Position numbers and translations under genes: made by a program. From IGN2 sp964639955 (GTDB lineage: Bacteria > Bacteroidota > Ignavibacteria > Ignavibacteriales > Ignavibacteriaceae), in the NCBI GenBank assembly GCA_964639955.1, contig CAZXGJ010000065.1:1-18355 (forward strand): a stretch of DNA of 18,355 bases, written 5' to 3'. This document shows positions 1 through 6,186 of the stretch, piece by piece; within the stretch, counting starts at the first letter, position 1, and each line of letters opens with the position of its first letter. The notes under the pieces were generated by a model, which had not been told where the DNA came from, did not search any database, and was given only the letters and a program-made list of their open reading frames with translations.

Positions 1-11
1 TCTTTTTTACA

Positions 12-560
12 TTAAGTAAATTTAGGAAATTCCTTTTCCTTCTGAAGCATTACACACTCTTCAATTATTCCATTCTTTGGATCAAGTCTGTAAATTCCGC
101 TTTTGTAAGTACCAACCCAAATAGCTCCGGCACGATCTTCATAAATTGATGTTATGCTGCTTTCTTTAAAAAATTTAGATTTTATTTTCCAATTCGTAAA
201 CTTATCTGTTTTGGGATCATAGCGATTAAGTTCACCATTCTTTGTTCCAATCCATATAAAACCATCCCTGTCTTCAAATAAGCACCACAAGCTATTATCA
301 GATAATGAAGTGGAATCTTTTTGTATATGACGGTAAATTTTAAAACTATATCCATCAAAACGATTTAATCCGTCATCTGTAGCTAACCAGATAAAACCAT
401 TTTTATCCTGAATAACATCAAGTACCTGGTTATTGGATAATCCGTCATCTGTTGTCAAGTGTTTGAAAGAGATATCCTGTGCAAAAGCCTGGACAGATAA
501 TAGTGTATAAAATACTATTATATAATAAGTATAATTTTTAGTTGTATTCCCGATCTGCAT
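12..560 (-). CDS. Short, probably truncated two-component-regulator-type propeller protein
   Basis: The 182-residue product begins with a signal peptide (hydrophobic IIVFYTLLSVQAFA, then Q/D at the likely cleavage site). Three 'regulator propeller' repeats follow, with the signatures NGFIWLATDDGLNRFDG, DGFIWIGTKNGELNRYDP and GAIWVGTYKSGIYRLDP. In Bacteroidota these repeats form the periplasmic ligand-sensing half of hybrid two-component systems, with about 12-14 repeats followed by a membrane helix, histidine kinase and regulator domains. Only three repeats are present here before a TAA stop lying 11 bases from the window edge, so this is a remnant, a frameshifted gene or a contig-end artefact. 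A TTG two codons upstream could be read as start, but the ATG at 560 fits the signal peptide better. No Shine-Dalgarno sequence is visible. Confidence 0.7.
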   Translation of the reverse strand: MQIGNTTKNYTYYIIVFYTLLSVQAFAQDISFKHLTTDDGLSNNQVLDVIQDKNGFIWLATDDGLNRFDGYSFKIYRHIQKDSTSLSDNSLWCLFEDRDGFIWIGTKNGELNRYDPKTDKFTNWKIKSKFFKESSITSIYEDRAGAIWVGTYKSGIYRLDPKNGIIEECVMLQKEKEFPKFT

Positions 561-620
561 ACTCAATAACTGTATAACGAATTATAAATAACAAATTAGT
601 TTGATTGGTTAGCAAACAGA

Positions 621-628
621 CAAATATA
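621..628 (-). promoter_or_regulatory. Possible Bacteroidota-type -7 promoter element
   Basis: On the minus strand this reads TATATTTG, matching the Bacteroidota consensus TAnnTTTG, about 60 nt before the ATG of the propeller gene. The upstream half is weak: ATTG at a spacing of about 21 nt, where TTTG is expected. Such AT-rich octamers also arise by chance, so this is tentative. Confidence 0.25.
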
Positions 629-844
629 TGCAAGGCTATGTAATAATTGCAATGAAATGTAAAAACATATCATAAAGTATCGGGTAGATTTATAATAGAT
701 AATAAAATCACCTGCTGTCATTCGAAGTAATTAACCGATAAACTTTTATTAAATATATCGAGATCAATATGCTCCATCCGTGAAGATATCACTTCAACTC
801 ATCCATCATTTTTGATTATATTTACTCAAAAAAATCTTACAACT

Positions 845-1324
845 ATGCCAGACATATCCTCCATCGTTCAAATAATTCAGCTAATGCTTGCACCGGGATT
901 GATGATCTCTGCGTGCGGACTGCTTTTGCTTGGTATGAACAACAAATACTCACTTGTTGTAAACAGAATCCGCCTGTTGAATGAAGAAAGAAGACGAGTA
1001 CTGAGAAGAATGGATGAATCTGAATTCAGTTACCAGGAAAATGTACGGCTTGAAAGCATCAGCAAGCAGCTTGAAAAGCTTACATACAGAGTAAAGCTTG
1101 TAAGGAATGCGGTTCTGTTTTATACAATTGCAGTTGCACTTTTTGTAATTACCTCCCTGCTGATTGGATTCGGCTATTTGTTTGAAATTACTCGTCTTAA
1201 TAGTTTTATAACCACATTATTCCTGCTCGGAATGGTTTCGGTTCTCTGCGGAGTGATTTTCGCTGCGTACGAAACTTATAAAGGATATGAGATAGTTAAG
1301 TTTGAAGTGGAAAGTGAGGAGTAA
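845..1324 (+). CDS. DUF2721-like small inner-membrane protein
   Basis: A 159-residue protein with a hydrophobic helix near the N-terminus (about residues 10-32, IIQLMLAPGLMISACGLLLL). A charged, probably coiled-coil cytoplasmic stretch follows (about 38-85, rich in Arg/Glu, with VVNRIRLLNEERRR). Two more membrane helices lie at about 88-113 and 120-142. The layout and the opening pattern 'I..IIQL.LAP' followed by 'N+...VV.RIR.L' match the DUF2721 family, whose function is unknown. An in-frame TTG lies 33 nt upstream, but the ATG at 845 places the family's conserved opening right at the N-terminus and is preferred. The gene stands alone, divergent from the propeller gene and convergent with ftcD. 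Confidence 0.75.
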   Translation: MPDISSIVQIIQLMLAPGLMISACGLLLLGMNNKYSLVVNRIRLLNEERRRVLRRMDESEFSYQENVRLESISKQLEKLTYRVKLVRNAVLFYTIAVALFVITSLLIGFGYLFEITRLNSFITTLFLLGMVSVLCGVIFAAYETYKGYEIVKFEVESEE

Positions 1325-1335
1325 TGGCCCCACCT

Positions 1336-1360
1336 CGTCAGAGTCCATTAGACTCTGACG
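1336..1360. repeat. Perfect 10-bp inverted repeat (hairpin) in convergent spacer
   Basis: Arms CGTCAGAGTC (1336-1345) and GACTCTGACG (1351-1360) are exact reverse complements around the 5-base loop CATTA, 11 nt after the stop of the DUF2721 gene. It is more GC-rich than its surroundings. No U-run follows, so it is not a classical terminator by itself. It may be an intergenic palindromic repeat (REP-like) or may protect the mRNA 3' end. Confidence 0.6.
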
Positions 1361-1375
1361 GAGTTTAACGATCAA

Positions 1376-1394
1376 CCCTCCCCTAAGGGGAGGG
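1376..1394 (+). terminator. GC-rich hairpin, candidate rho-independent terminator
   Basis: Arms CCCTCCCC (1376-1383) and GGGGAGGG (1387-1394) pair perfectly around the loop TAA, followed by CTTTTG. All eight pairs but one are G-C, which stands out in this AT-rich genome. It lies 52 nt after the DUF2721 stop and could terminate that transcript. The T-tract is short (4), so a role as a dispersed intergenic repeat is an alternative. The distal arm also overlaps a second possible stem, AGGGCT (1391-1396) with AGCCCT (1407-1412), which would compete with it. Confidence 0.45.
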
Positions 1395-1450
1395 CTTTTG
1401 ATGAATAGCCCTGACTTTTAAGGCGGGTGAAAAAACCTAATCTCGTTTTC

Positions 1451-1489
1451 GGCTTTAGCTTAAGCGATTATTTCCATTTTGGCTAAAGC
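1451..1489. repeat. Inverted repeat GCTTTAGC / GCTAAAGC
   Basis: GCTTTAGC (1452-1459) and GCTAAAGC (1482-1489) are exact reverse complements separated by 22 nt. Each is preceded by G and followed by similar text (TTAAGCGATTAT versus AATTAT). It is the third palindromic structure in the same 215-bp tail-to-tail spacer. A weaker TTATTCC/GGAATAA pair (1503-1525) follows nearer to the ftcD stop. No function can be assigned. Confidence 0.35.
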
Positions 1490-1539
1490 AATTATTACTT
1501 TGTTATTCCTCAATATACGGAATAAAGTTCGGGCTTTTA

Positions 1540-3372
1540 TTATTCTAATTTCGATTCTACAAAACTTAAAACATCACTCAATTTTTTCTGTGCTTTCTCT
1601 TTCAACTCTGCACAAACAGTTCTCATTTCATCCACAAACTTTTTGTCTTTAATATCTTTCAGATTGATCAACACATTATAAATACCTCCAAGCACACCGG
1701 TGTAAGCACTTTGTGCACCAACTCCCACATCTGTTACTGAATTCGGATTTCCGTTCTTTGCAACAACTTCTGCAATTTCGAGTGCTCTGAAGCTTTGCTT
1801 TGCCGTATTTAGTGGAACCATTACTGCCTGCTTCAATCCGGCTTGCATCGCATCTTCTCTTGCTTTCTTTTCTTCTGCAGTTTTATTTGGTAATCGTTTT
1901 GCATCCATAAATGCATTAAAAGCATCTGTGTCTTCATCAATCGCTTTTACTAATGCCTTTTTTATTTGCTGACACTCTTCTGCTGCATCATTCAATATTT
2001 TATCTACAGCATCACTTCCCCGTTTGTTTGCTGTTAAATTGCTCACCATTGAAGAAAGCGAAGCTCCCAAAGCTCCAGCCAACGCAGCAATTGAGCCGCC
2101 GCCCGGTGCAGGAGATTCACGCGAGACTTCGTCAATAAAGTCAGTCAGCTTCATTTCAACCAAAGCATTATCCAAATTTTTAGGGAGACCAAGAACTCGT
2201 TCTTCAATTTTGAATTCTGAAACATCATTTAATCCAAGTGATTGCACCGCTGTGTTCAAAATATCTTTTACCGGAACACCGATTGAACGGTGCTGCTTCT
2301 TTAAATAAAATTTTCCTGTCTCAAGCAGAGCCGGATACGGAACCATCCCAACAATTTCACTTCCGGTCACAACCAGTCCTCTCTCCATCGCTAATTTTCT
2401 TGTTTCTTCCAAAACATGATGCATTGAAGTTACTTTGTAATTAGTAAGATTGATAGAAATTTGTGCACGATCATATTTCGGAACCATCCATCCTATTGCT
2501 TTGCAGTATTTAAACTTACCCGGCTTTTTAACTGACTGACCTTCTGGATTTTCCGGATCAATTCCGTGCTGCTCAAGAATATCAGCAAGATCGTACTGAT
2601 GTTTTTCTTTGCAATGATCAATCGTTTCTTTAAATGTCTTTCCATTAAAATCGCAATCGCCGCAGGGATAATTTCCTTTTTCATATTTCAGAATATCATC
2701 ACTCTTATAATAAAACTTTGCATCATTTACTCTGCGTGCAGATCTTCCCTTCTCTCTTATTTCAAACGCAATGTCTGTAGCATGGTTTACTTCACGTGTA
2801 TTCAGGTTAATGTTATATGCAATTAAAAATTCTCTCACTCCTATTACAGTTGCACCTGCTTTAGCATTAAATTTCGCAGGACCAAAATCTGGTTTCCATT
2901 CTGGCTTTTTCAATTTTTCTTCTAACGCTTCGTATTCACCCTGACGGATTTTCGCGAGGTTAACTCTTTCAGGTTTAGAAGCGGATTTTTCATAAAGATA
3001 AACGGGAATACCAAGTTCTTCACCAACTTTTTTAGCAACTTCTTTAGATAGTTCAATGCATTCATCAGTAGTAACTCCTGTTACAGGAACAAAAGGACAA
3101 ACATCAGTTGCGCCCATTCGCGGATGTGACCCTTTGTGTTTACTCATGTCAATTAATTCTGAAGCTTTTTTAATAGAGTTGAAAGCTGCAACTTTTATTG
3201 CTTCAGGAGTTCCAACAAATGTTACAACTGTCCGGTTCATATCATATCCGGGATCTACATCGAGCAATTTTGCTCCTTCTACTTTTTCAATTTCATCTGT
3301 TATAAGTTTGATTATTTCCGGTCTTTGCCCTTCAGAAAAGTTGGGAACACATTCAATTAGTCGTTCAGACAT
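1540..3372 (-). CDS. ftcD: Glutamate formimidoyltransferase / formimidoyl-THF cyclodeaminase (fused)
   Basis: A bifunctional cytoplasmic enzyme of histidine degradation. It moves the formimino group from N-formimino-L-glutamate to tetrahydrofolate and then deaminates the product to 5,10-methenyl-THF and ammonia. The N-terminal transferase half (about 1-400) has ECVPNFSEG at the start and KGSHPRMGATDVCPF, with H83 equivalent to the catalytic His of mammalian FTCD. It also has the later signatures QISINLTN and GSEIVGMVP. The cyclodeaminase half (about 405-610) has SPAPGGGSIAALAGALGA and GNPNSVTDVGVGA. The length is 610 residues against about 541 in mammals. The excess comes from an insertion at about 214-283 (separate entry). 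Start: ATG with GGAGAG 6 nt upstream. No hut genes are in view; the nearest neighbour is the divergent menC-like gene. Confidence 0.93.
   Translation of the reverse strand: MSERLIECVPNFSEGQRPEIIKLITDEIEKVEGAKLLDVDPGYDMNRTVVTFVGTPEAIKVAAFNSIKKASELIDMSKHKGSHPRMGATDVCPFVPVTGVTTDECIELSKEVAKKVGEELGIPVYLYEKSASKPERVNLAKIRQGEYEALEEKLKKPEWKPDFGPAKFNAKAGATVIGVREFLIAYNINLNTREVNHATDIAFEIREKGRSARRVNDAKFYYKSDDILKYEKGNYPCGDCDFNGKTFKETIDHCKEKHQYDLADILEQHGIDPENPEGQSVKKPGKFKYCKAIGWMVPKYDRAQISINLTNYKVTSMHHVLEETRKLAMERGLVVTGSEIVGMVPYPALLETGKFYLKKQHRSIGVPVKDILNTAVQSLGLNDVSEFKIEERVLGLPKNLDNALVEMKLTDFIDEVSRESPAPGGGSIAALAGALGASLSSMVSNLTANKRGSDAVDKILNDAAEECQQIKKALVKAIDEDTDAFNAFMDAKRLPNKTAEEKKAREDAMQAGLKQAVMVPLNTAKQSFRALEIAEVVAKNGNPNSVTDVGVGAQSAYTGVLGGIYNVLINLKDIKDKKFVDEMRTVCAELKEKAQKKLSDVLSFVESKLE
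2600..2670 (-). other. C2H2 zinc-finger-like motif inserted in FtcD
   Basis: Residues 235-258 of FtcD contain Y-x-C237-x2-C240-x12-H253-x4-H258, with a hydrophobic F242, F247 and I251 between. This is very close to the classical C2H2 zinc-finger spacing. It sits in a segment of about 70 residues (214-283) placed between the conserved blocks NTREVNHATDIAFEIREKGR and KYCKAIGW, where mammalian FTCD has only a short loop. The spacing is seen directly; zinc binding is inferred. Confidence 0.6.
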
Positions 3373-3506
3373 GAAATTCTCTCCAATCTATAAGTGTGTT
3401 CAAATTTCAAAAAAAATTATGAAAAAACTTAACGGTTTAATTGTACTTTTACAACAAACAAAATTAAAAATTAAGTATTGCAAGTACTTCTACAGAGGCA
3501 ATTCAA
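3373..3506. promoter_or_regulatory. Divergent promoter region between ftcD and the menC-like gene
   Basis: This 134-bp, very AT-rich spacer must hold the promoters for both outward-facing genes. It includes the ftcD ribosome-binding site (GGAGAG on the minus strand) and the menC-like one (AGAGG, 8 nt before the ATG at 3507). On the minus strand TAATTTTG fits the Bacteroidota -7 consensus TAnnTTTG, and on the plus strand TACTTTTA comes close, but no convincing -33 partner is present for either. AAGTA/TACTT flanking TTGCAAG (about 3473-3489) is a weak inverted repeat. Confidence 0.4.
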
Positions 3507-4622
3507 ATGACAATTAAAAATATCGAACTCCGTCACACCAAAATGGAATTAGTTTCACCATTTACAACTTCAATGGGTACTGAATACGATGAAGAGCATA
3601 TCATTATTAGAGTTAATGCAGATGGAATCACAGGTTGGGGAGAGTCAGTTGCGGAAGGAACTCCGTTTTATTCATATGAAACTGTTAAAACAGCGTGGCA
3701 TATTTTAGAAGATTTTTTAATTCCATCAATTCTTGGAAAAGATATTTCATCTGTCGAAGAAGCAATTTCGCTTTACTCAAAAGTTCGTGGACATATGATG
3801 GCAAAAGCCGGCCTGGAAGCAGCTTTGTGGGATGTATTTGCTAAATCAAGAAATATTTCTCTTTCAAAAATGCTTGGAGGAACCAGAGAAAAGATTGATG
3901 TTGGCGTGAGTATCGGTATTCAGAATTCTGAATCTGAACTTATTAAAAAAGTAAGCAGCTATCTGGATGAGGGATATAAAAGAATAAAAATAAAAATTTC
4001 TCCTGGTAATGATATTCAGTACGTTAAAGCTCTGAGGAAAGAATTTCCAAAAATTCTTCTGCAGGTAGATGCAAATTCAGCTTATGATTTAAAGCATGTT
4101 AAACTTTTTAAAGAGATGGATGATTATAATTTACTGCTGATTGAACAGCCACTGGGATATGAAGATATTTACGATCACTCAAAACTTCAACGTGAACTTA
4201 AAACACCAATTTGTCTTGATGAAAGCATTCATTCACTTGATGATACCCGTGCTGCGATTAAATTGGATAGCTGCAGAGTAATTAATATCAAACCGGGAAG
4301 AGTTGGCGGATTCACTGAATCAAAATTAATTCACGATTATTGTAAAACTAAAAATATTCCTGTCTGGTGCGGTGGAATGCTCGAATCCGGAATTGGTCGT
4401 GCAGGAAATGTTGCACTCGCTTCTCTTCCGAACTTCACTTTGCCGGGAGATATTTCTGCAAGTAAAAGATATTATAAGCAAGATATAGTTGAACCGGAGT
4501 TCAATGTAAGCAAAGATGGAACGATGGATGTTCCAACAAAACCAGGGATTGGTGTTGAAGTGAATATGAAAAATCTGGACAAAGTAACCGTTAATAAAAA
4601 AGAGTTTAAACCCAGCAAATGA
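3507..4622 (+). CDS. menC: MenC-type enolase-superfamily enzyme (o-succinylbenzoate synthase / N-acylamino acid racemase)
   Basis: A full-length 371-residue muconate-lactonizing-type member of the enolase superfamily. The capping domain is at about 1-125, followed by a TIM barrel. Visible active-site residues are the KxK pair K161/K163 (RIKIKISPG), metal ligands D188 (VDANSAY), E213 (IEQPLG) and D238 (CLDES), and K262 on the opposite face (INIKPGRVGG). The C-terminal signature GGMLESGIGRAGNVALASLP, then LPGDISAS and KPGIGVEV, places it in the MenC2/NSAR branch rather than the dipeptide epimerases. Members make o-succinylbenzoate for menaquinone, racemise N-acylamino acids, or do both. No other men gene is nearby, and the stop overlaps the start of an amidohydrolase (ATGA), which makes an amino-acid role as likely as menaquinone synthesis. 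Confidence 0.82.
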   Translation: MTIKNIELRHTKMELVSPFTTSMGTEYDEEHIIIRVNADGITGWGESVAEGTPFYSYETVKTAWHILEDFLIPSILGKDISSVEEAISLYSKVRGHMMAKAGLEAALWDVFAKSRNISLSKMLGGTREKIDVGVSIGIQNSESELIKKVSSYLDEGYKRIKIKISPGNDIQYVKALRKEFPKILLQVDANSAYDLKHVKLFKEMDDYNLLLIEQPLGYEDIYDHSKLQRELKTPICLDESIHSLDDTRAAIKLDSCRVINIKPGRVGGFTESKLIHDYCKTKNIPVWCGGMLESGIGRAGNVALASLPNFTLPGDISASKRYYKQDIVEPEFNVSKDGTMDVPTKPGIGVEVNMKNLDKVTVNKKEFKPSK

Positions 4623-6178
4623 AGTTTCTAAAACTCTTTCTACTTGCATTCTTTTCTTTCTTAATCGTTTTTATTAACGGATGCACCTCAAACAAATCAC
4701 AATCCGCAGATCTTGTTTTTAAGAATGGATTTATTTTTACTGTTGATAGTCTGAACAGCATAGCTGAAGCTGTTGCAGTAAAAGAAGGTAAAATTATTTT
4801 TGTCGGTAAAGATGATGCTGTCAAAAATTTTATAGGAGAGAAAACTAAAGTCATCGACCTGAATGGGAAAATGCTTCTACCTGGCTTTATTGATTCACAC
4901 GCTCATCCGATTAGTTCTTTTCGTTATTTCTATGAGTTAAATCTTTACGGAATCAAAACAAAAGAAGAAATTCAGGATGCAATAAGAAAATATTTGATCG
5001 ATCATCCGGAAGCCAAATTCATAAAAGGCAGAGGCTGGAGTAATACAGATTTTCCTAAAACTGGTCCTGATAAAAAAATTCTGGATGAAGTTGTAAAGGA
5101 TATTCCCGTTTCGTTCTCATCAGAAGATGGACATTCAAAATGGATAAACTCAAAAACACTTGAACTGGCAGGAATAAATAACTCAACTAAAAATTTTGAT
5201 GGTGGAATCATTGAAAGATATCCTGGTACAAATGAACCAAATGGAACTCTCCGTGAAAATGCTGCTGATTTTGTGTACGATATTTTCCCGGTTTATTCTG
5301 TAGAAGAATTAATGAAAGGACTTGAAAAATATCAGGAGATGGCTTTAGCATTCGGAATAACAACCGTGCATGATGCTTACCTTGATGCCGGAAGCAATGA
5401 AACAGAAGCTTATCGAAATCTTGAAAAAGATAAAAAGTTAAAGTTGAGAATTCGTGCCTCACTTTATATTGACCCTGAAAAAGGAACCGGACAAATCCAA
5501 TCACTTCTTGATGAAAAGAAAAAGAATACCGGAGAATTATTTCAAACAAATTCTGCAAAAATTTTTATTGATGGTGTTGTTGAAGGAAGTACAGCTTGTC
5601 TTAAAGAACCTTACAGTCATCAACCTGATAATTATGGAGAGTTACTCTGGAATGTTGACGCATTGAATGAAGCTTGTGCAGCTTTAGATAAAATCAAATT
5701 CCAGATTCATGTGCATGCAATCGGTGATGCAGCAACTTCTGTAACTCTTTACGCATTTTCGTTCGCTGAATTTCAGAATGGAAAAAGAGACTCGAGAAAC
5801 TCAATAACACACTTGCAGTTAGTTGATAAAAAAGATATAAAAAGATTTACAGAACTTGGTGTTGTGGCGGTAACACAACCATATTGGTTTTCCAAAGATG
5901 ATTATTANNNNNNNNNNNNNNNNNNNNNNNNNNNNNNNNNNNNNNNNNNNNNNNNNNNNNNNNNNNNNNNNNNNNNNNNNNNNNNNNNNNNNNNNNNNNN
6001 NNNNNNNAATTTTCTGGAAAAGGAAACCGGATCAATCGAAGTTGGGAAAAAAGCTGATTTGATTATAATTGATAGAAATATATTTGAAATTTCAGCTACT
6101 GAAATCCACCAGGCAAAAGTGTTATTGACTTTGTTTGAAGGTAAAAAAGTTTTTGTAGATAGTACGTTTACATACTAA
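4619..6178 (+). CDS. YtcJ-like metal-dependent amidohydrolase, lipoprotein (interrupted by assembly gap)
   Basis: The N-terminus is a lipoprotein-like signal (hydrophobic 5-20, then INGC with C22 as likely lipidated Cys), so the enzyme is probably membrane-anchored outside the cytoplasm. An amidohydrolase_3-type fold follows: a beta-sandwich start (SADLVFKNGFIFTVDS), metal ligands H94/H96 in DSHAHP, GITTVHDA (H251), possible Lys ligand K314 in AKIFIDGVVEG, H364/H366 in IHVHAIGD and H398 in SITHLQ. It ends with the usual EVGKKADLIIID. YtcJ relatives hydrolyse amide or N-acyl bonds; the substrate here is unknown. The ATG overlaps the previous stop by 4 nt, implying translational coupling. Residues around 430-463 fall in the N-run, so the conserved Asp ligand (usually in an SDxP motif) cannot be seen. 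The reading frame is the same on both sides of the gap. Confidence 0.85.
   Translation: MKFLKLFLLAFFSFLIVFINGCTSNKSQSADLVFKNGFIFTVDSLNSIAEAVAVKEGKIIFVGKDDAVKNFIGEKTKVIDLNGKMLLPGFIDSHAHPISSFRYFYELNLYGIKTKEEIQDAIRKYLIDHPEAKFIKGRGWSNTDFPKTGPDKKILDEVVKDIPVSFSSEDGHSKWINSKTLELAGINNSTKNFDGGIIERYPGTNEPNGTLRENAADFVYDIFPVYSVEELMKGLEKYQEMALAFGITTVHDAYLDAGSNETEAYRNLEKDKKLKLRIRASLYIDPEKGTGQIQSLLDEKKKNTGELFQTNSAKIFIDGVVEGSTACLKEPYSHQPDNYGELLWNVDALNEACAALDKIKFQIHVHAIGDAATSVTLYAFSFAEFQNGKRDSRNSITHLQLVDKKDIKRFTELGVVAVTQPYWFSKDDYXXXXXXXXXXXXXXXXXXXXXXXXXXXXXXXXXXNFLEKETGSIEVGKKADLIIIDRNIFEISATEIHQAKVLLTLFEGKKVFVDSTFTY
5908..6007. other. Scaffold gap of 100 N
   Basis: Exactly 100 consecutive N inside the amidohydrolase gene. 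This is the conventional filler for a gap of unknown size. The flanking gene halves stay in the same frame across 100 N. The true missing length may be larger, because homologues usually have more residues between the TQPYW strand and the conserved C-terminal block than the 33-34 codons allowed here. Confidence 0.98.
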
Positions 6179-6186
6179 AAAAATTT

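Noticed and set aside
812..844. TTG start giving an 11-residue N-terminal extension to the DUF2721 protein
   Set aside because: The ATG at 845 aligns the conserved membrane helix with the usual N-terminus of the family, and TTG has no visible ribosome-binding site.
3056..3517. 153-codon plus-strand open frame across the ftcD start and the divergent spacer
   Set aside because: It lies mostly antisense to the strongly supported FtcD N-terminus, has no recognisable domain and no separate signals; it is a shadow frame.
5208..5558. 116-codon minus-strand open frame inside the amidohydrolase gene
   Set aside because: Antisense to conserved amidohydrolase sequence; composition (Phe/His/Gln-rich) is typical of a reverse-complement shadow.
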